From contig NZ_SCVC01000029.1 in NCBI RefSeq assembly GCF_004297405.1, positions 1 to 64,000 on the forward strand: DNA of 64,000 nucleotides, written 5' to 3'. The stretch is from Reyranella sp. (GTDB lineage: Bacteria; Pseudomonadota; Alphaproteobacteria; Reyranellales; Reyranellaceae). The position numbers and the translations under genes are program-made. Positions 26,440 to 34,161 of the stretch are shown one piece after another; the stretch's first letter is position 1; each line of letters begins with the position of its first letter. The notes beneath the pieces are model-generated. The model was not told the origin of the DNA. It searched no databases and worked only from the letters and a program-made list of their open reading frames with translations.

Positions 26440-27618
26440 TCAGCCCTCGTTTTCTTTCCTGAACGGCGAATACTGCATCAGACCTTCGATCTCCTGCTCG
26501 ACAGCAGGACGCTCGCGCTTGAGATAATCGTCGATGGCACGGCGGAAGCCGGGATCGACGATCCAGTGGGCGGAGAAGGTCGGCACCGGTAAATAGCCAC
26601 GCTGGATCTTGTGGTCGCCTTGGGCGCCGGCCTCGACGCGTGCCAGGCCGTGGGTGATCGCATAGTCGATCGCCTGGTAGTAACAGGCTTCGAAGTGCAG
26701 GAAGGCGTGGCTTTCCAGGCAGCCCCAGTAGCGGCCGTAGAGCGTGTCGTCACCCTTGAGGTTGAGCGCGCCACCGACTGGCCGGCCGTCGGCCTCGGCC
26801 ATCACCAGCACGACCTTGTCGGCCATGGTGGCGCCTAGAATGTCGAAGAAGGAGCGGGTGAGGTAGGGCGACCCCCACTTGCGGCCGCCGGTGTCCATGT
26901 AGAAGGCGAAGAAAGTATCCCAATGCTCAGGGGAAATCTCGTCGCCGCACAGCGCCCGGACGGTCAGGCCCTCGCGTCGTACCTGTTCGCGTTCCTTGCG
27001 GATGGCCTTGCGCTTGCGTGACGCCAGGGCACCCAGGAAATCGTCGAAGGTGCGGTAGCCGTCGTTGTGCCAATGATACTGCTGGCCGAGTCTCAGCAGC
27101 CAGCCGCGCGCGCCGAAGCGCTTCCAGTCGGCCTCGGTGCAAAAGGTGACATGGACCGAGCTGATATTGTTGTCGCCGGCGACCTTGGCCAGCATGTCGA
27201 TCATCGCGTCGCGCACCGCCTCGGCATAGGGGCCGGGCCGGGCGAAGAGCCGTGGACCGGGTACCGGCGTGAAGGGCACTGCGACCTGCAGCTTCGGGTA
27301 ATAGCGTCCGCCGGCGCGCTCCAGGGCCTGTGCCCAGCCATGGTCGAACACATATTCGCCCTGGGAATGGCCTTTCACATAAAGCGGCGCTGCGCCTTGC
27401 AAGGTGCCGTCGGCCGCTTCGGCCAGGAGATACTGAGGCTGCCAGCCGGTGCGTCGACCGACCGACTTGGAGTCCTCGAGCGCCTTCAGGAACCCGTAAC
27501 TGAGGAAGGGATTGCCGGCCGAGCCGGGTGCCAGTGCGCAGGCATCCCACTGGGCGGCATCGACGGCGGCCAGCGAATCGACAATGCGCAGGCCGATGGT
27601 CGGGGTGTCATCCGGCAT
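26440..27618 (-). CDS. FemAB-like GNAT acyltransferase (PF04339 family)
   Basis: A 392-residue cytosolic protein of the family once called DUF482 (peptidoglycan-biosynthesis-like). Typical stretches are NPFLSYGFLKALEDSKSVG, DGWAQALERAGGRYYPKLQ-like text, FGARGWLLRLGQQYHWHN and FEACYYQAIDYAITHGLARVEAGAQGDHKIQRGY. The fold is two joined GNAT domains as in Fem transferases. Its true substrate is not known. It starts at ATG 27618, downstream of the strong terminator at 27712-27746. Confidence 0.85.
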   Translation of the reverse strand: MPDDTPTIGLRIVDSLAAVDAAQWDACALAPGSAGNPFLSYGFLKALEDSKSVGRRTGWQPQYLLAEAADGTLQGAAPLYVKGHSQGEYVFDHGWAQALERAGGRYYPKLQVAVPFTPVPGPRLFARPGPYAEAVRDAMIDMLAKVAGDNNISSVHVTFCTEADWKRFGARGWLLRLGQQYHWHNDGYRTFDDFLGALASRKRKAIRKEREQVRREGLTVRALCGDEISPEHWDTFFAFYMDTGGRKWGSPYLTRSFFDILGATMADKVVLVMAEADGRPVGGALNLKGDDTLYGRYWGCLESHAFLHFEACYYQAIDYAITHGLARVEAGAQGDHKIQRGYLPVPTFSAHWIVDPGFRRAIDDYLKRERPAVEQEIEGLMQYSPFRKENEG

Positions 27619-27711
27619 GCCTACAGCATAGCGTGAATCGTGCCAGGAAAAGGGCGAAGAGATCTCGCAGTTTTTCTTGGCTGGCTTGCGAACGGAATCC
27701 GATGAAGCCGC

Positions 27712-27746
27712 AAAGAAAAAAGTCCGGCAGACCGAAGTCGCCGGAC
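27712..27746 (-). terminator. Strong intrinsic terminator
   Basis: On the minus strand GTCCGGC (27746-27740) and GAC pair with GTC and GCCGGAC (27728-27722) around a TTCG tetraloop, with one bulged base, followed by TTTTTTCTTT. It ends the transcript that carries the micro-ORF and the long hairpins, and separates them from the acyltransferase gene downstream. Confidence 0.9.
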
Positions 27747-27917
27747 GCTTTAGCTAGTTTCGCCTTTCCGCCCTGGCAAGCCAGAGCGTCGGATCGGCTT
27801 ATTGCTCGTCTTCTGTAAGGTGGCTTCCGGTGGGGCCCCTTGAGGGGCGCCCACACGGAAGCCGAAAGGCGTTGGTTAGAGGGGCCAAAGTAAACTTTGG
27901 CCTACGCCCTTTCCTAT
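27747..27917 (-). ncRNA. Highly structured RNA segment between micro-ORF and terminator (candidate)
   Basis: This stretch has no credible gene. It contains an 18-bp hairpin with two single-base bulges (27822-27863: GGCTTCCG, GTGGG and GCCCC arms around a four-base loop). A second hairpin (27883-27902) has nine-base arms GGCCAAAGT/ACTTTGGCC and is enclosed by GGCGT/ACGCC (27868-27872 with 27904-27908). Together with the terminator at 27712-27746 it looks like the body of a stable RNA or a protected 3' UTR. The strand is assigned from the terminator and micro-ORF. It matches no RNA family that I know. Confidence 0.5.
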
Positions 27918-27974
27918 TTACTGCTTCTTCTTCTTAGCAGCCTTCTTCTTAGCAGCCTTCTTCTTAGCAGCCAT
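27918..27974 (-). CDS. Lys/Ala-repeat micropeptide
   Basis: An 18-residue ORF, MAAKKKAAKKKAAKKKKQ, made of three repeats of a 15-base unit (GCTGCTAAGAAGAAG). It starts at ATG 27974 with TAGGAGA seven bases upstream, a very good ribosome site. The sequence resembles histone H1-like tails and could bind nucleic acid. It lies 78 bases downstream of the nrdJ stop on the same strand. Whether it is translated is untested, but the repeats in frame and ribosome site argue for it. Confidence 0.55.
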   Translation of the reverse strand: MAAKKKAAKKKAAKKKKQ

Positions 27975-28052
27975 AACTGTCTCCTATGGTTAGCTATGAG
28001 GTCCCCAACCGTGAGGCCCCCGGGGTACGCGGGTACGCTACGCCACGCATGC

Positions 28053-31000
28053 TCAACTGCATCCGGTAGTACCGCCGCAGGCCGTGCATTTGAGGCACGT
28101 CCCGTTGCGGACCATCGTGAAGTTGCCGCATTCCGGACAGGCATCCCCTTCGTAACCCTTGAGCTTCGCCTCGAAGGCGAGACCCGAGGGCGAGGAGGAT
28201 GCTTCTCCGCGCGCGACGCCGACGACGGCCGCCTTGGCGATGTGCGCCGTAGCGACGGCTGGGCCGTCCGTCAGTCCGTTGGGCAGGGGGCCGGCCGCGA
28301 TCGCTTCGTTGGCGATCGCGACATTGCCGGCCGTCCGGCCATTCAATACGTAAAGGTTGCTGCGCATGTAGCCGACGCTGGCGATGCGGCTCACTGCGGC
28401 GGCGGCTGCTTCGGCAGCATCGGTGCCCGGAACCGGCAGCTCGCCCTGGATCTCGCCGCGGCCGACGCCGTCCGGCTGAAGATCGGCCTGCTCGACATGC
28501 GAGAGATCGTTGCGCCCGAGATAGGAGATCGCGAGCTCACGGAAGATGTAGTCGAGGACCGAGGTCGACATCTTGATGGCGTCGTTACCTTCGACCAGGC
28601 CTGACGGCTCGAAGCGCGTGAAGGTGTAGGCCTCCACGAACTCCTCGAGGGGGACGCCGTACTGCAGGCCGATTGAGATCGCGATGGCGAAGTTGTTCAT
28701 CAGGCTGCGGAACGCCGCGCCTTCCTTGTGCATGTCGACGAAGATCTCACCGACCCGGCCATCCTCGTATTCGCCCGTGCGCAGGTAGACCTTGTGCCCG
28801 CCGACGATGGCTTTCTGCGTATATCCCTTGCGGCGCTGCGGCAGCCGCTCGCGGCCGGCGCGAACTTCGCGTTCGACGATGCGTTCCACGATCCGCTCGG
28901 CAATGATCGGTGCCCGCGCAATCGGCGGCATGTCGGCGAGATCGTCGTTAGCGGCGAGATCGTCGCCGAGAACCATGGCGGACAGCGGCTGCGAGAGTTT
29001 CGAACCATCGCGATAGAGCGCGTTGGCCTTCAATCCGAGCTTCCACGACATCTCATAGGCCTTGCGGCAATCCTCGACCGTAGCTGCGTTTGGCATGTTG
29101 ATGGTCTTGGAGATGGCGCCCGATACGAACGGCTGGGCTGCAGCCATCATGCGTATGTGACTCTCTGCAGACAAGCAGCGCTTGCCATCTCGTCCACAGG
29201 GATTCGCACAATCGAACACAGAAAGATGCTCGCGACGAAGATCGACAGCGCCTTCGATGCTCATCGTCCCGCACGCGTGGATGTTCGCGGCAGCGATATC
29301 GCTCTTGGAGAAGCCGAGGCTCGCAAGGATGTCGAGGCTGCTGTCGGCGAGTGCGACGTCGTCGAGGCCGAGCACGTCGCGGCAGAAGGCGTCGCCCAGA
29401 GTGTAGCGGTTGAAGGCGAAGCGGATGTCGAAGGCGGTGGCGATCGCCTGGTCGACGCGCTTCAGCGTCGTGGCATCGAAACCGCGTGCCGCAAGGCTCT
29501 GATGGTTGATGGCCGGCGCTGCTTCGAGCGATCCATGGCCCACTGCATGGGCAACGATGCGATCAATTGCGGCCGCGCCATAACCCAAGGTGCGCAGCGC
29601 CAGGGGGACGGTCTGGTTGATGATCTTGAAATAGCCGCCGCCGGACAGTTTCTTGAACTTTACGAGCGAGAAGTCGGGCTCGATGCCAGTGGTGTCGCAA
29701 TCCATCACCAGGCCGATCGTGCCGGTTGGCGCGATCACCGAGACCTGGGCGTTGCGGAAACCGTGCCGTTCGCCGAGTTCCAGCGCCCGGTCCCAGGCAT
29801 GACGGGCCGCGACGATCAACCGTTCGTCCGAGCAATTGGCGGCGTCGAGCGCAATCGGCAGGGTGGAAAGCGCTTCGTAACCGCCGCGGGCGCCTTCGGC
29901 AGCGCGGCGGTGGTTGCGGATGACCCGCAGCATCGCCTCGCGATTGGCGGCGAAGCCGGGGAACGCGCCCATCAGACCCGCCATTTCCGCCGAAGTCGCA
30001 TAGGCAGTGCCGGTCATGATCGCGGTCAGGGCGCCGGCGATGGCGCGACCCTTGGCGCTGTCGTAACCGAGACCCGACGCCATCAGCAGGGCGCCGAGAT
30101 TGGCGTAGCCCAGGCCCAGGGTGCGGTACTCAAAAGAGAGTTCGGCGATCCGGCGAGATGGGTACTGCGCCATCATCACCGAGATTTCGAGCACGACTGT
30201 CCACAGGCGGCTGGCATGCTCGAGGGCGCCGACATCGACTGAGCCGTCTTGCCGGCGGAACCGCATGAGGTTCAGCGAGGCGAGGTTGCAGGCCGTGTCG
30301 TCTAGGAACATGTACTCCGAGCACGGATTGGAGGCGTTGATGCGCCCCGATTCCGGGCAGGTGTGCCAGTCGTTGATCGTGGTGTCGTATTGCAGGCCGG
30401 GGTCGGCCGAGTGCCAGGCGGCTTCGGCGATCTGGTCCCACAGGGCCCGCGCGCCGACTGTCCGGCAGACATTGCCGGTGGTGCGCTCGGTCAGCGCCCA
30501 TTGCCGGTCAGCCTCGACCGCGCGCAGGAACGTATCGGTTACCCGCACCGAGTTGTTGGCGTTTTGACCGGAGACAGAGGCATAGGCTTCCGATTCCCAA
30601 TCCGCATCGAACGTCGGGAATTCGATGTGCCGATAGCCCTGACGCGCGAACTGGATGACCCGCTGGATGTAGTTTTCCGGCAGTTCGGCCTGGCGGGCAG
30701 CGACGATCTCGCGCCGCAGCTTCGGGTTCTGTCGCGGATCGAAAGCGCCATCGCCAGCCATGCCGCTGTCGAGGCAAGCCTGCATGACGGCGTTGAGGTG
30801 GCGGTTGGCCAGACGGGAGCCGGCGACCAGGGCGGCCACCTTCTGCTCCTCGAGCATCTTCCAGGCGATGAAGTCCTCGATATCGGGGTGATCGATATCG
30901 ACCGTCACCATCTTGGCCGCGCGCCGGGTCGTACCGCCCGACTTGATGGCGCCGGCCGCGCGGTCGCCGATCTTGAGGAACGACATCAGGCCGGACGACT

Positions 31001-31748
31001 TGCCGCCGCCCGACAAACGCTCGTCGCTGCCGCGCACCTTGGAGAAGTTGGAGCCGGTGCCGGAGCCATACTTGAAGAGACGCGCCTCGCGGACCCAGAG
31101 GTCCATGATGCCGCCTTCGCTCACCAGATCGTCGGAGACGCTCTGGATAAAGCAGGCGTGCGGCTGTGGCCGCTCATAAGAAGAGTCCGACAGGTAGGTC
31201 TGGCCGTCGCGATGGTCGACATACCAGTGACCCTGGCCGGGACCATCGATGCCATAGGCCCAATGCAAGCCGGTGTTGAACCACTGCGGCGAGTTGGGCG
31301 CGCAAACCTGCGCCGCCAGCATGTGGCAATGTTCATCGTAGAAGGCGCGTGCATCGTCTTCGCTGTCGAAGTAGCCGCCTTTCCATCCCCAGTAGGTCCA
31401 GGCACCGGCCATCCGGTGGAATACCTGCCGCGCGCTCATCTCGCTGCCGTAGCGTTCGGCTGCGGGCAGTTCGGCGAGGGCAGATTCGTCGGCTACCGAA
31501 CGCCACAACCATTCCGGTACATCGGCCTCGGCAACGCGCACCATGCGCGCGGGCACTCCGGCGCGGCGGAAATACTTCTGCGCCAGGACATCGGCCGCCA
31601 CTTGCGACCACTCGGCCGGTACGTCGACATCCTTGAGCTGGAAGACGATCGATCCGTCGGGATTGCGAATTTCGGAATCGGCAGCACGAAACGCCATCCC
31701 TTCGAATGGCGATTTTCCTGCTTGCGTGTACCGACGCTCGAAGCGCAT
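28053..31748 (-). CDS. nrdJ: Vitamin B12-dependent (class II) ribonucleotide reductase
   Basis: A 1231-residue enzyme that makes deoxyribonucleotides with adenosylcobalamin and needs no oxygen. Core motifs are [38 protein letters not shown] with an active-site Cys and Glu, and [22 protein letters not shown]. The C-terminus is a zinc-ribbon-like [18 protein letters not shown]. No class I genes appear in the window. The ATG 31748 has GGGGGA six bases upstream. Candidate NrdR boxes and a foldable leader precede it. Confidence 0.95.
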   Translation of the reverse strand: MRFERRYTQAGKSPFEGMAFRAADSEIRNPDGSIVFQLKDVDVPAEWSQVAADVLAQKYFRRAGVPARMVRVAEADVPEWLWRSVADESALAELPAAERYGSEMSARQVFHRMAGAWTYWGWKGGYFDSEDDARAFYDEHCHMLAAQVCAPNSPQWFNTGLHWAYGIDGPGQGHWYVDHRDGQTYLSDSSYERPQPHACFIQSVSDDLVSEGGIMDLWVREARLFKYGSGTGSNFSKVRGSDERLSGGGKSSGLMSFLKIGDRAAGAIKSGGTTRRAAKMVTVDIDHPDIEDFIAWKMLEEQKVAALVAGSRLANRHLNAVMQACLDSGMAGDGAFDPRQNPKLRREIVAARQAELPENYIQRVIQFARQGYRHIEFPTFDADWESEAYASVSGQNANNSVRVTDTFLRAVEADRQWALTERTTGNVCRTVGARALWDQIAEAAWHSADPGLQYDTTINDWHTCPESGRINASNPCSEYMFLDDTACNLASLNLMRFRRQDGSVDVGALEHASRLWTVVLEISVMMAQYPSRRIAELSFEYRTLGLGYANLGALLMASGLGYDSAKGRAIAGALTAIMTGTAYATSAEMAGLMGAFPGFAANREAMLRVIRNHRRAAEGARGGYEALSTLPIALDAANCSDERLIVAARHAWDRALELGERHGFRNAQVSVIAPTGTIGLVMDCDTTGIEPDFSLVKFKKLSGGGYFKIINQTVPLALRTLGYGAAAIDRIVAHAVGHGSLEAAPAINHQSLAARGFDATTLKRVDQAIATAFDIRFAFNRYTLGDAFCRDVLGLDDVALADSSLDILASLGFSKSDIAAANIHACGTMSIEGAVDLRREHLSVFDCANPCGRDGKRCLSAESHIRMMAAAQPFVSGAISKTINMPNAATVEDCRKAYEMSWKLGLKANALYRDGSKLSQPLSAMVLGDDLAANDDLADMPPIARAPIIAERIVERIVEREVRAGRERLPQRRKGYTQKAIVGGHKVYLRTGEYEDGRVGEIFVDMHKEGAAFRSLMNNFAIAISIGLQYGVPLEEFVEAYTFTRFEPSGLVEGNDAIKMSTSVLDYIFRELAISYLGRNDLSHVEQADLQPDGVGRGEIQGELPVPGTDAAEAAAAAVSRIASVGYMRSNLYVLNGRTAGNVAIANEAIAAGPLPNGLTDGPAVATAHIAKAAVVGVARGEASSSPSGLAFEAKLKGYEGDACPECGNFTMVRNGTCLKCTACGGTTGCS

Positions 31749-31834
31749 CGACGATCCCCCGTGCCCAATTCCCGTCGTTCAATCCCTGTCGCGGGCAATG
31801 TTCGATCACTTTCGAACACGCACATATGGGCACG
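31749..31834 (-). promoter_or_regulatory. Foldable 5' leader of nrdJ (three-way-junction candidate)
   Basis: CGTGCCCA at the predicted 5' end of the transcript (31834-31827) pairs perfectly with TGGGCACG (31767-31760), which directly abuts the Shine-Dalgarno GGGGGA (31759-31754). Inside this outer stem lie a hairpin TGTTCG/CGAACA (31818-31813 with 31804-31799) and a weaker stem CCCG/CGGG (31795-31792 with 31774-31771). The layout could let a ligand or protein control access to the ribosome site. It is too short for a cobalamin riboswitch and lacks the B12-box sequence. Confidence 0.5.
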
Positions 31835-31839
31835 CGATG

Positions 31840-31882
31840 ATAGTAAATTACAAAATCTTGTGTGCGCAACTATATTTTGTAG
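31840..31882 (-). promoter_or_regulatory. nrdJ promoter with two candidate NrdR boxes
   Basis: The promoter is TTGCGC (31869-31864), 18 bases, TACTAT (31845-31840). Read on the plus strand, TTACAAAATCTTGTGT (31848-31863) and CAACTATATTTTGTAG (31867-31882) resemble the NrdR consensus ACACWATATNTWGTGT. The first lies between the -35 and -10 and the second just upstream, so bound NrdR would block polymerase. Their 19-base spacing is a little short of two helical turns, closer than most described pairs. Confidence 0.6.
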
Positions 31883-31939
31883 ACCACCATGTTGATGATA
31901 CTAGATGATGCAAGCGCGCAACAGGTGACTGAGTTACGC

Positions 31940-31968
31940 GATTCGCATGACGACGAACGATGCGAATC
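31940..31968. repeat. Perfect inverted repeat between nrdJ and the NDUFA12 gene
   Basis: GATTCGCAT (31940-31948) and ATGCGAATC (31960-31968) form nine-base arms with an 11-base spacer, 82 bases before the NDUFA12 start. It could be an operator or an mRNA hairpin. The rest of the 301-base gap (31749-32049) holds only the nrdJ leader and promoter; I see no gene in it. Confidence 0.55.
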
Positions 31969-32049
31969 ATGTCTCGATCACGTCGCGTTGCACGCGATGA
32001 AGCGCCCGCGTACAAGCGGCGCGGTCACTTACGACAACGTGGTTGGTCC

Positions 32050-32400
32050 ATGACTATCGGCACCTGGCTCTTCACCAAGATGCGTGGCGAACTCGTCGGC
32101 ACGGATGGCGAGGGCAATCGTTACTACCTCGACAAGCGCACCATTCCGGGCCTGCGGCGCAAGCGCTGGGTGATCTACAACGGCGTTGCCGAAGCCTCGC
32201 GCGTTCCGCCCGAATGGCATGGCTGGCTGCACCACACGACCGATGCCATCCCGTCTGCCAGTGATGCGTCGCGCAAGCCGTGGCAGAAGGAGCATCTGCC
32301 GAACCTTACTGGTACCGACCATGCTTACCGGCCGCCCGGCCATACGCTCTCCAGTGGTGAGAAGCCGAAGCCGCCTTACGAGGCATGGCGTCCAGGTTGA
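32050..32400 (+). CDS. NADH:ubiquinone oxidoreductase subunit NDUFA12
   Basis: A 116-residue accessory subunit of respiratory complex I, shared by mitochondria and alphaproteobacteria. Typical stretches are TWLFTKMRGELVGTDGEGNRYY, RRKRWVIYNGVAEASRVPPEWHGWLHH and KPWQKEHLPNLTGTDHAYRP (written here in parts of the same region). I chose ATG 32050; the frame is open upstream but without a ribosome site. Its stop at 32400 precedes the mlaD start by 26 bases. It is a strong taxonomic marker. Confidence 0.93.
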   Translation: MTIGTWLFTKMRGELVGTDGEGNRYYLDKRTIPGLRRKRWVIYNGVAEASRVPPEWHGWLHHTTDAIPSASDASRKPWQKEHLPNLTGTDHAYRPPGHTLSSGEKPKPPYEAWRPG

Positions 32401-32426
32401 CGAGAGCGGCAGCGAAGGAGACGAGG

Positions 32427-32876
32427 GTGGGCCGCAATATCGTCGAGACGATCATAGGTGCGTTGGTCCTCGTGGTGGCCGGCGTCTTCGTCTTCTATGC
32501 CTTTGCAAAATCGGATCGCAGCGGTCCGGATGGCTATGAAGTCATCGCCCGCTTCGGGCGTATCGATGGGTTGAAGCGCGGCGCCGATGTAACGTTGAGC
32601 GGGGTCAAGGTCGGCGCCGTCACGGGTTTCAATCTCGATCCCAAGACCTACCAGGCCGTCGTACGGCTCGCGGTCTCGTCCAACGTCAACCTGCCGTCCG
32701 ACACCAACGCCAAGATCGTGAGTGAATCGCTGCTGGGCGGTGTCGTGGTGGTGCTCGAGCCCGGCAACGACAAGACGATGATTCGCGCCGGCGGCGAGAT
32801 CAACCATACGCAGGATTCGATCCCACTCACCGAACTGATCGCCAAATTCATGTTCGGAAGCGCAGGGAGCAAATGA
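32427..32876 (+). CDS. mlaD: Outer membrane lipid asymmetry protein MlaD
   Basis: A 149-residue single-pass protein with an MCE domain, which carries phospholipid in the Mla transporter. The membrane anchor is VETIIGALVLVVAGVFVFY; the MCE domain has ARFGRIDGLKRGADVTLSGVKVG and later IVSESLLGGVVVVLEPG. I chose GTG 32427, which has AAGGAG six bases upstream, over ATG 32385, which overlaps the previous gene. MlaE and MlaF partners are 29-30 kb away at 1609-3173. Confidence 0.9.
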   Translation: MGRNIVETIIGALVLVVAGVFVFYAFAKSDRSGPDGYEVIARFGRIDGLKRGADVTLSGVKVGAVTGFNLDPKTYQAVVRLAVSSNVNLPSDTNAKIVSESLLGGVVVVLEPGNDKTMIRAGGEINHTQDSIPLTELIAKFMFGSAGSK

Positions 32877-33103
32877 TGAATGCTCATGCCCCCAAGGCAC
32901 CGCCGGTGTGGCGGCAACCGGATGGCAAGCCGGTCTCGTGCCTCGAAAAGATCAAAGTCCTCAATCAGAACATCCAGGAGATCGAAACCCTCTGCGCCGA
33001 CGCGCTGGAGGACGGAGTTCTGATGGGATGCGACGCGAGCCAGATCAAGCAGGCGCTTCACGAGTTGATCGACGGACTCGCGCCACCGCACGCCAAGAAG
33101 TGA
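32873..33103 (+). CDS. Small conserved-looking hypothetical protein
   Basis: A 76-residue protein whose ATGATG start (32873/32876) overlaps the mlaD stop by four bases. It has a Pro-rich N-terminus and a likely helical C-terminal half (CLEKIKVLNQNIQEIETLC, then GCDASQIKQALHELIDGL) with three cysteines. No signal peptide. It is coupled on both sides: its stop overlaps the GTG of the DUF2155 gene. I do not recognise the family. Confidence 0.75.
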   Translation: MMNAHAPKAPPVWRQPDGKPVSCLEKIKVLNQNIQEIETLCADALEDGVLMGCDASQIKQALHELIDGLAPPHAKK

Positions 33104-33567
33104 GCTTGCGCACCTTCCTCATAGCGGCCGCGATCGTGGCCTGTGCCGCTGCGGCTGCTCCCGCATCCTATGCTCAAACCCAGACTCAGGTCCCGCAACG
33201 ACCCGGCAATGCCAACTTGCGGCCGATCCCGGAGGGGCCGGGGACACGCTCGGCTGAGCTGCAAGGGCTCGACAAGGTGACGGCGCGGACCCAGCGTTTC
33301 TATGCGCCGGTCGGACAGACGACGCGCTTCGGCACCCTGGAGATCAAGGTCGATGATTGCTTGGTGAACGTGCCGGAAGCGCCGCCGGAGTCCGTCGCCT
33401 ATCTCACCATCACCGATCACAAGCCTGGCCAGGCGGAGGAGAAGCTGTTCGCCGGCTGGATGTTCGCCTCGACGCCATCTCTCTCCGCGCTCGACCACGG
33501 CGTCTACGATGTGCGCGTGCTCTCCTGCACGATGGCGCAGGGATCGACACCACCCAGCTCGCGCTGA
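33100..33567 (+). CDS. DUF2155 domain-containing periplasmic protein
   Basis: A 155-residue secreted protein with a signal peptide (SLRTFLIAAAIVACAAAAAP ... YAQ). The DUF2155 core is FGTLEIKVDDCLVNVPEAPPE, then AYLTITDHKPG and LFAGWMFASTPSLSALDHGVYDVRVLSC, with two cysteines that could form a disulfide. The start GTG 33100 overlaps the stop of the preceding gene (GTGA). Its 3' end overlaps aat, on the other strand, by 64 bases. The DUF is common in alphaproteobacteria beside aat and accBC; the function is unknown. Confidence 0.88.
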   Translation: MSLRTFLIAAAIVACAAAAAPASYAQTQTQVPQRPGNANLRPIPEGPGTRSAELQGLDKVTARTQRFYAPVGQTTRFGTLEIKVDDCLVNVPEAPPESVAYLTITDHKPGQAEEKLFAGWMFASTPSLSALDHGVYDVRVLSCTMAQGSTPPSSR

Positions 33568-34154
33568 AACGTCGCCGTCCGATCGATTGCCTGGGCCAGC
33601 AGCACCTTAAAGTCGTCACGCGGGATCTCGACGGCGCCGAAACTCCGCAGATGCTCGGTCATGAACTGACAGTCGAGCAGGCGGAAGCCACCTTTGATGA
33701 GGCGCGCCACCAGGTGGACAAGCGCCACTTTCGAGGCGTCGCGCTGGCGCGAGAACATGCTCTCGCCGAAGAAGGCCGCGCCCACCGAGACACCGTAGAG
33801 CCCGCCGACCAGCTTGCCGTCGACGCGACACTCCACGCTATGGGCGTGGCCGCGCCGGTGGAGCTCGGTGTAGAGGTCGACGATTGGTTCGTTGATCCAG
33901 CTCTCGGGATGGCCCGGCCGCGGCTCGGCGCAGGCGCGGACGGTCTCGGCGAAGGCCGTATCGGCGCTCACGTCGAAGTGGCCGGCTCGAACGGTACGGG
34001 CGAGGCGATGCGGCAGGTGAAAGCCATCGAGCGGAAGCACCGCGCGCAGCCGCGGATCGAGCCAGTAGAGCTTGGGATCGTCGCGGCGCTCGCCCATAGG
34101 GAAAACGCCAATACGGTAAGCCTGCAGCAGGAGGTCGGGCGTGATCTCCAGCAT
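33504..34154 (-). CDS. aat: Leucyl/phenylalanyl-tRNA-protein transferase
   Basis: A 216-residue enzyme that adds Leu or Phe to proteins starting with Arg or Lys, creating N-degrons read by ClpS-ClpAP, whose genes are also in this window. Motifs include PDLLLQAYRIGVFPMGE, YWLDPRLRAVLPLDGFHLP, SWINEPIVDLYTELHRRGHAHSVE and ESMFSRQRDASKVALVHL. It starts seven bases after accC. Its last 64 bases lie antisense to the DUF2155 gene. Confidence 0.94.
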   Translation of the reverse strand: MLEITPDLLLQAYRIGVFPMGERRDDPKLYWLDPRLRAVLPLDGFHLPHRLARTVRAGHFDVSADTAFAETVRACAEPRPGHPESWINEPIVDLYTELHRRGHAHSVECRVDGKLVGGLYGVSVGAAFFGESMFSRQRDASKVALVHLVARLIKGGFRLLDCQFMTEHLRSFGAVEIPRDDFKVLLAQAIDRTATFQRELGGVDPCAIVQESTRTS

Positions 34155-34161
34155 GCCGCCG

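Noticed and set aside
27702-27818. A 38-codon plus-strand ORF rich in Lys and Arg beginning at ATG 27702
   Set aside because: It has no ribosome site, and its Lys/Arg codons arise from the antisense of a strong minus-strand terminator (27712-27746).
28728-30242. Long plus-strand frames inside nrdJ
   Set aside because: They are shadows of the class II reductase, whose motifs are all on the minus strand.
31800-31817. A LexA-like site in the nrdJ leader (GTTCG ... CGAAC)
   Set aside because: Alphaproteobacterial LexA sites are direct GTTC-N7-GTTC repeats; this is an inverted repeat and fits better as an RNA stem.
31749-31900. Cobalamin riboswitch upstream of the B12-dependent reductase
   Set aside because: The leader is too short (about 86 bases) and lacks the conserved B12 box; NrdR-like boxes and a different fold are seen instead.
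32385-32426. ATG 32385 as the start of mlaD
   Set aside because: It overlaps the NDUFA12 gene and has no ribosome site, whereas GTG 32427 has AAGGAG six bases upstream and begins just before the membrane anchor.
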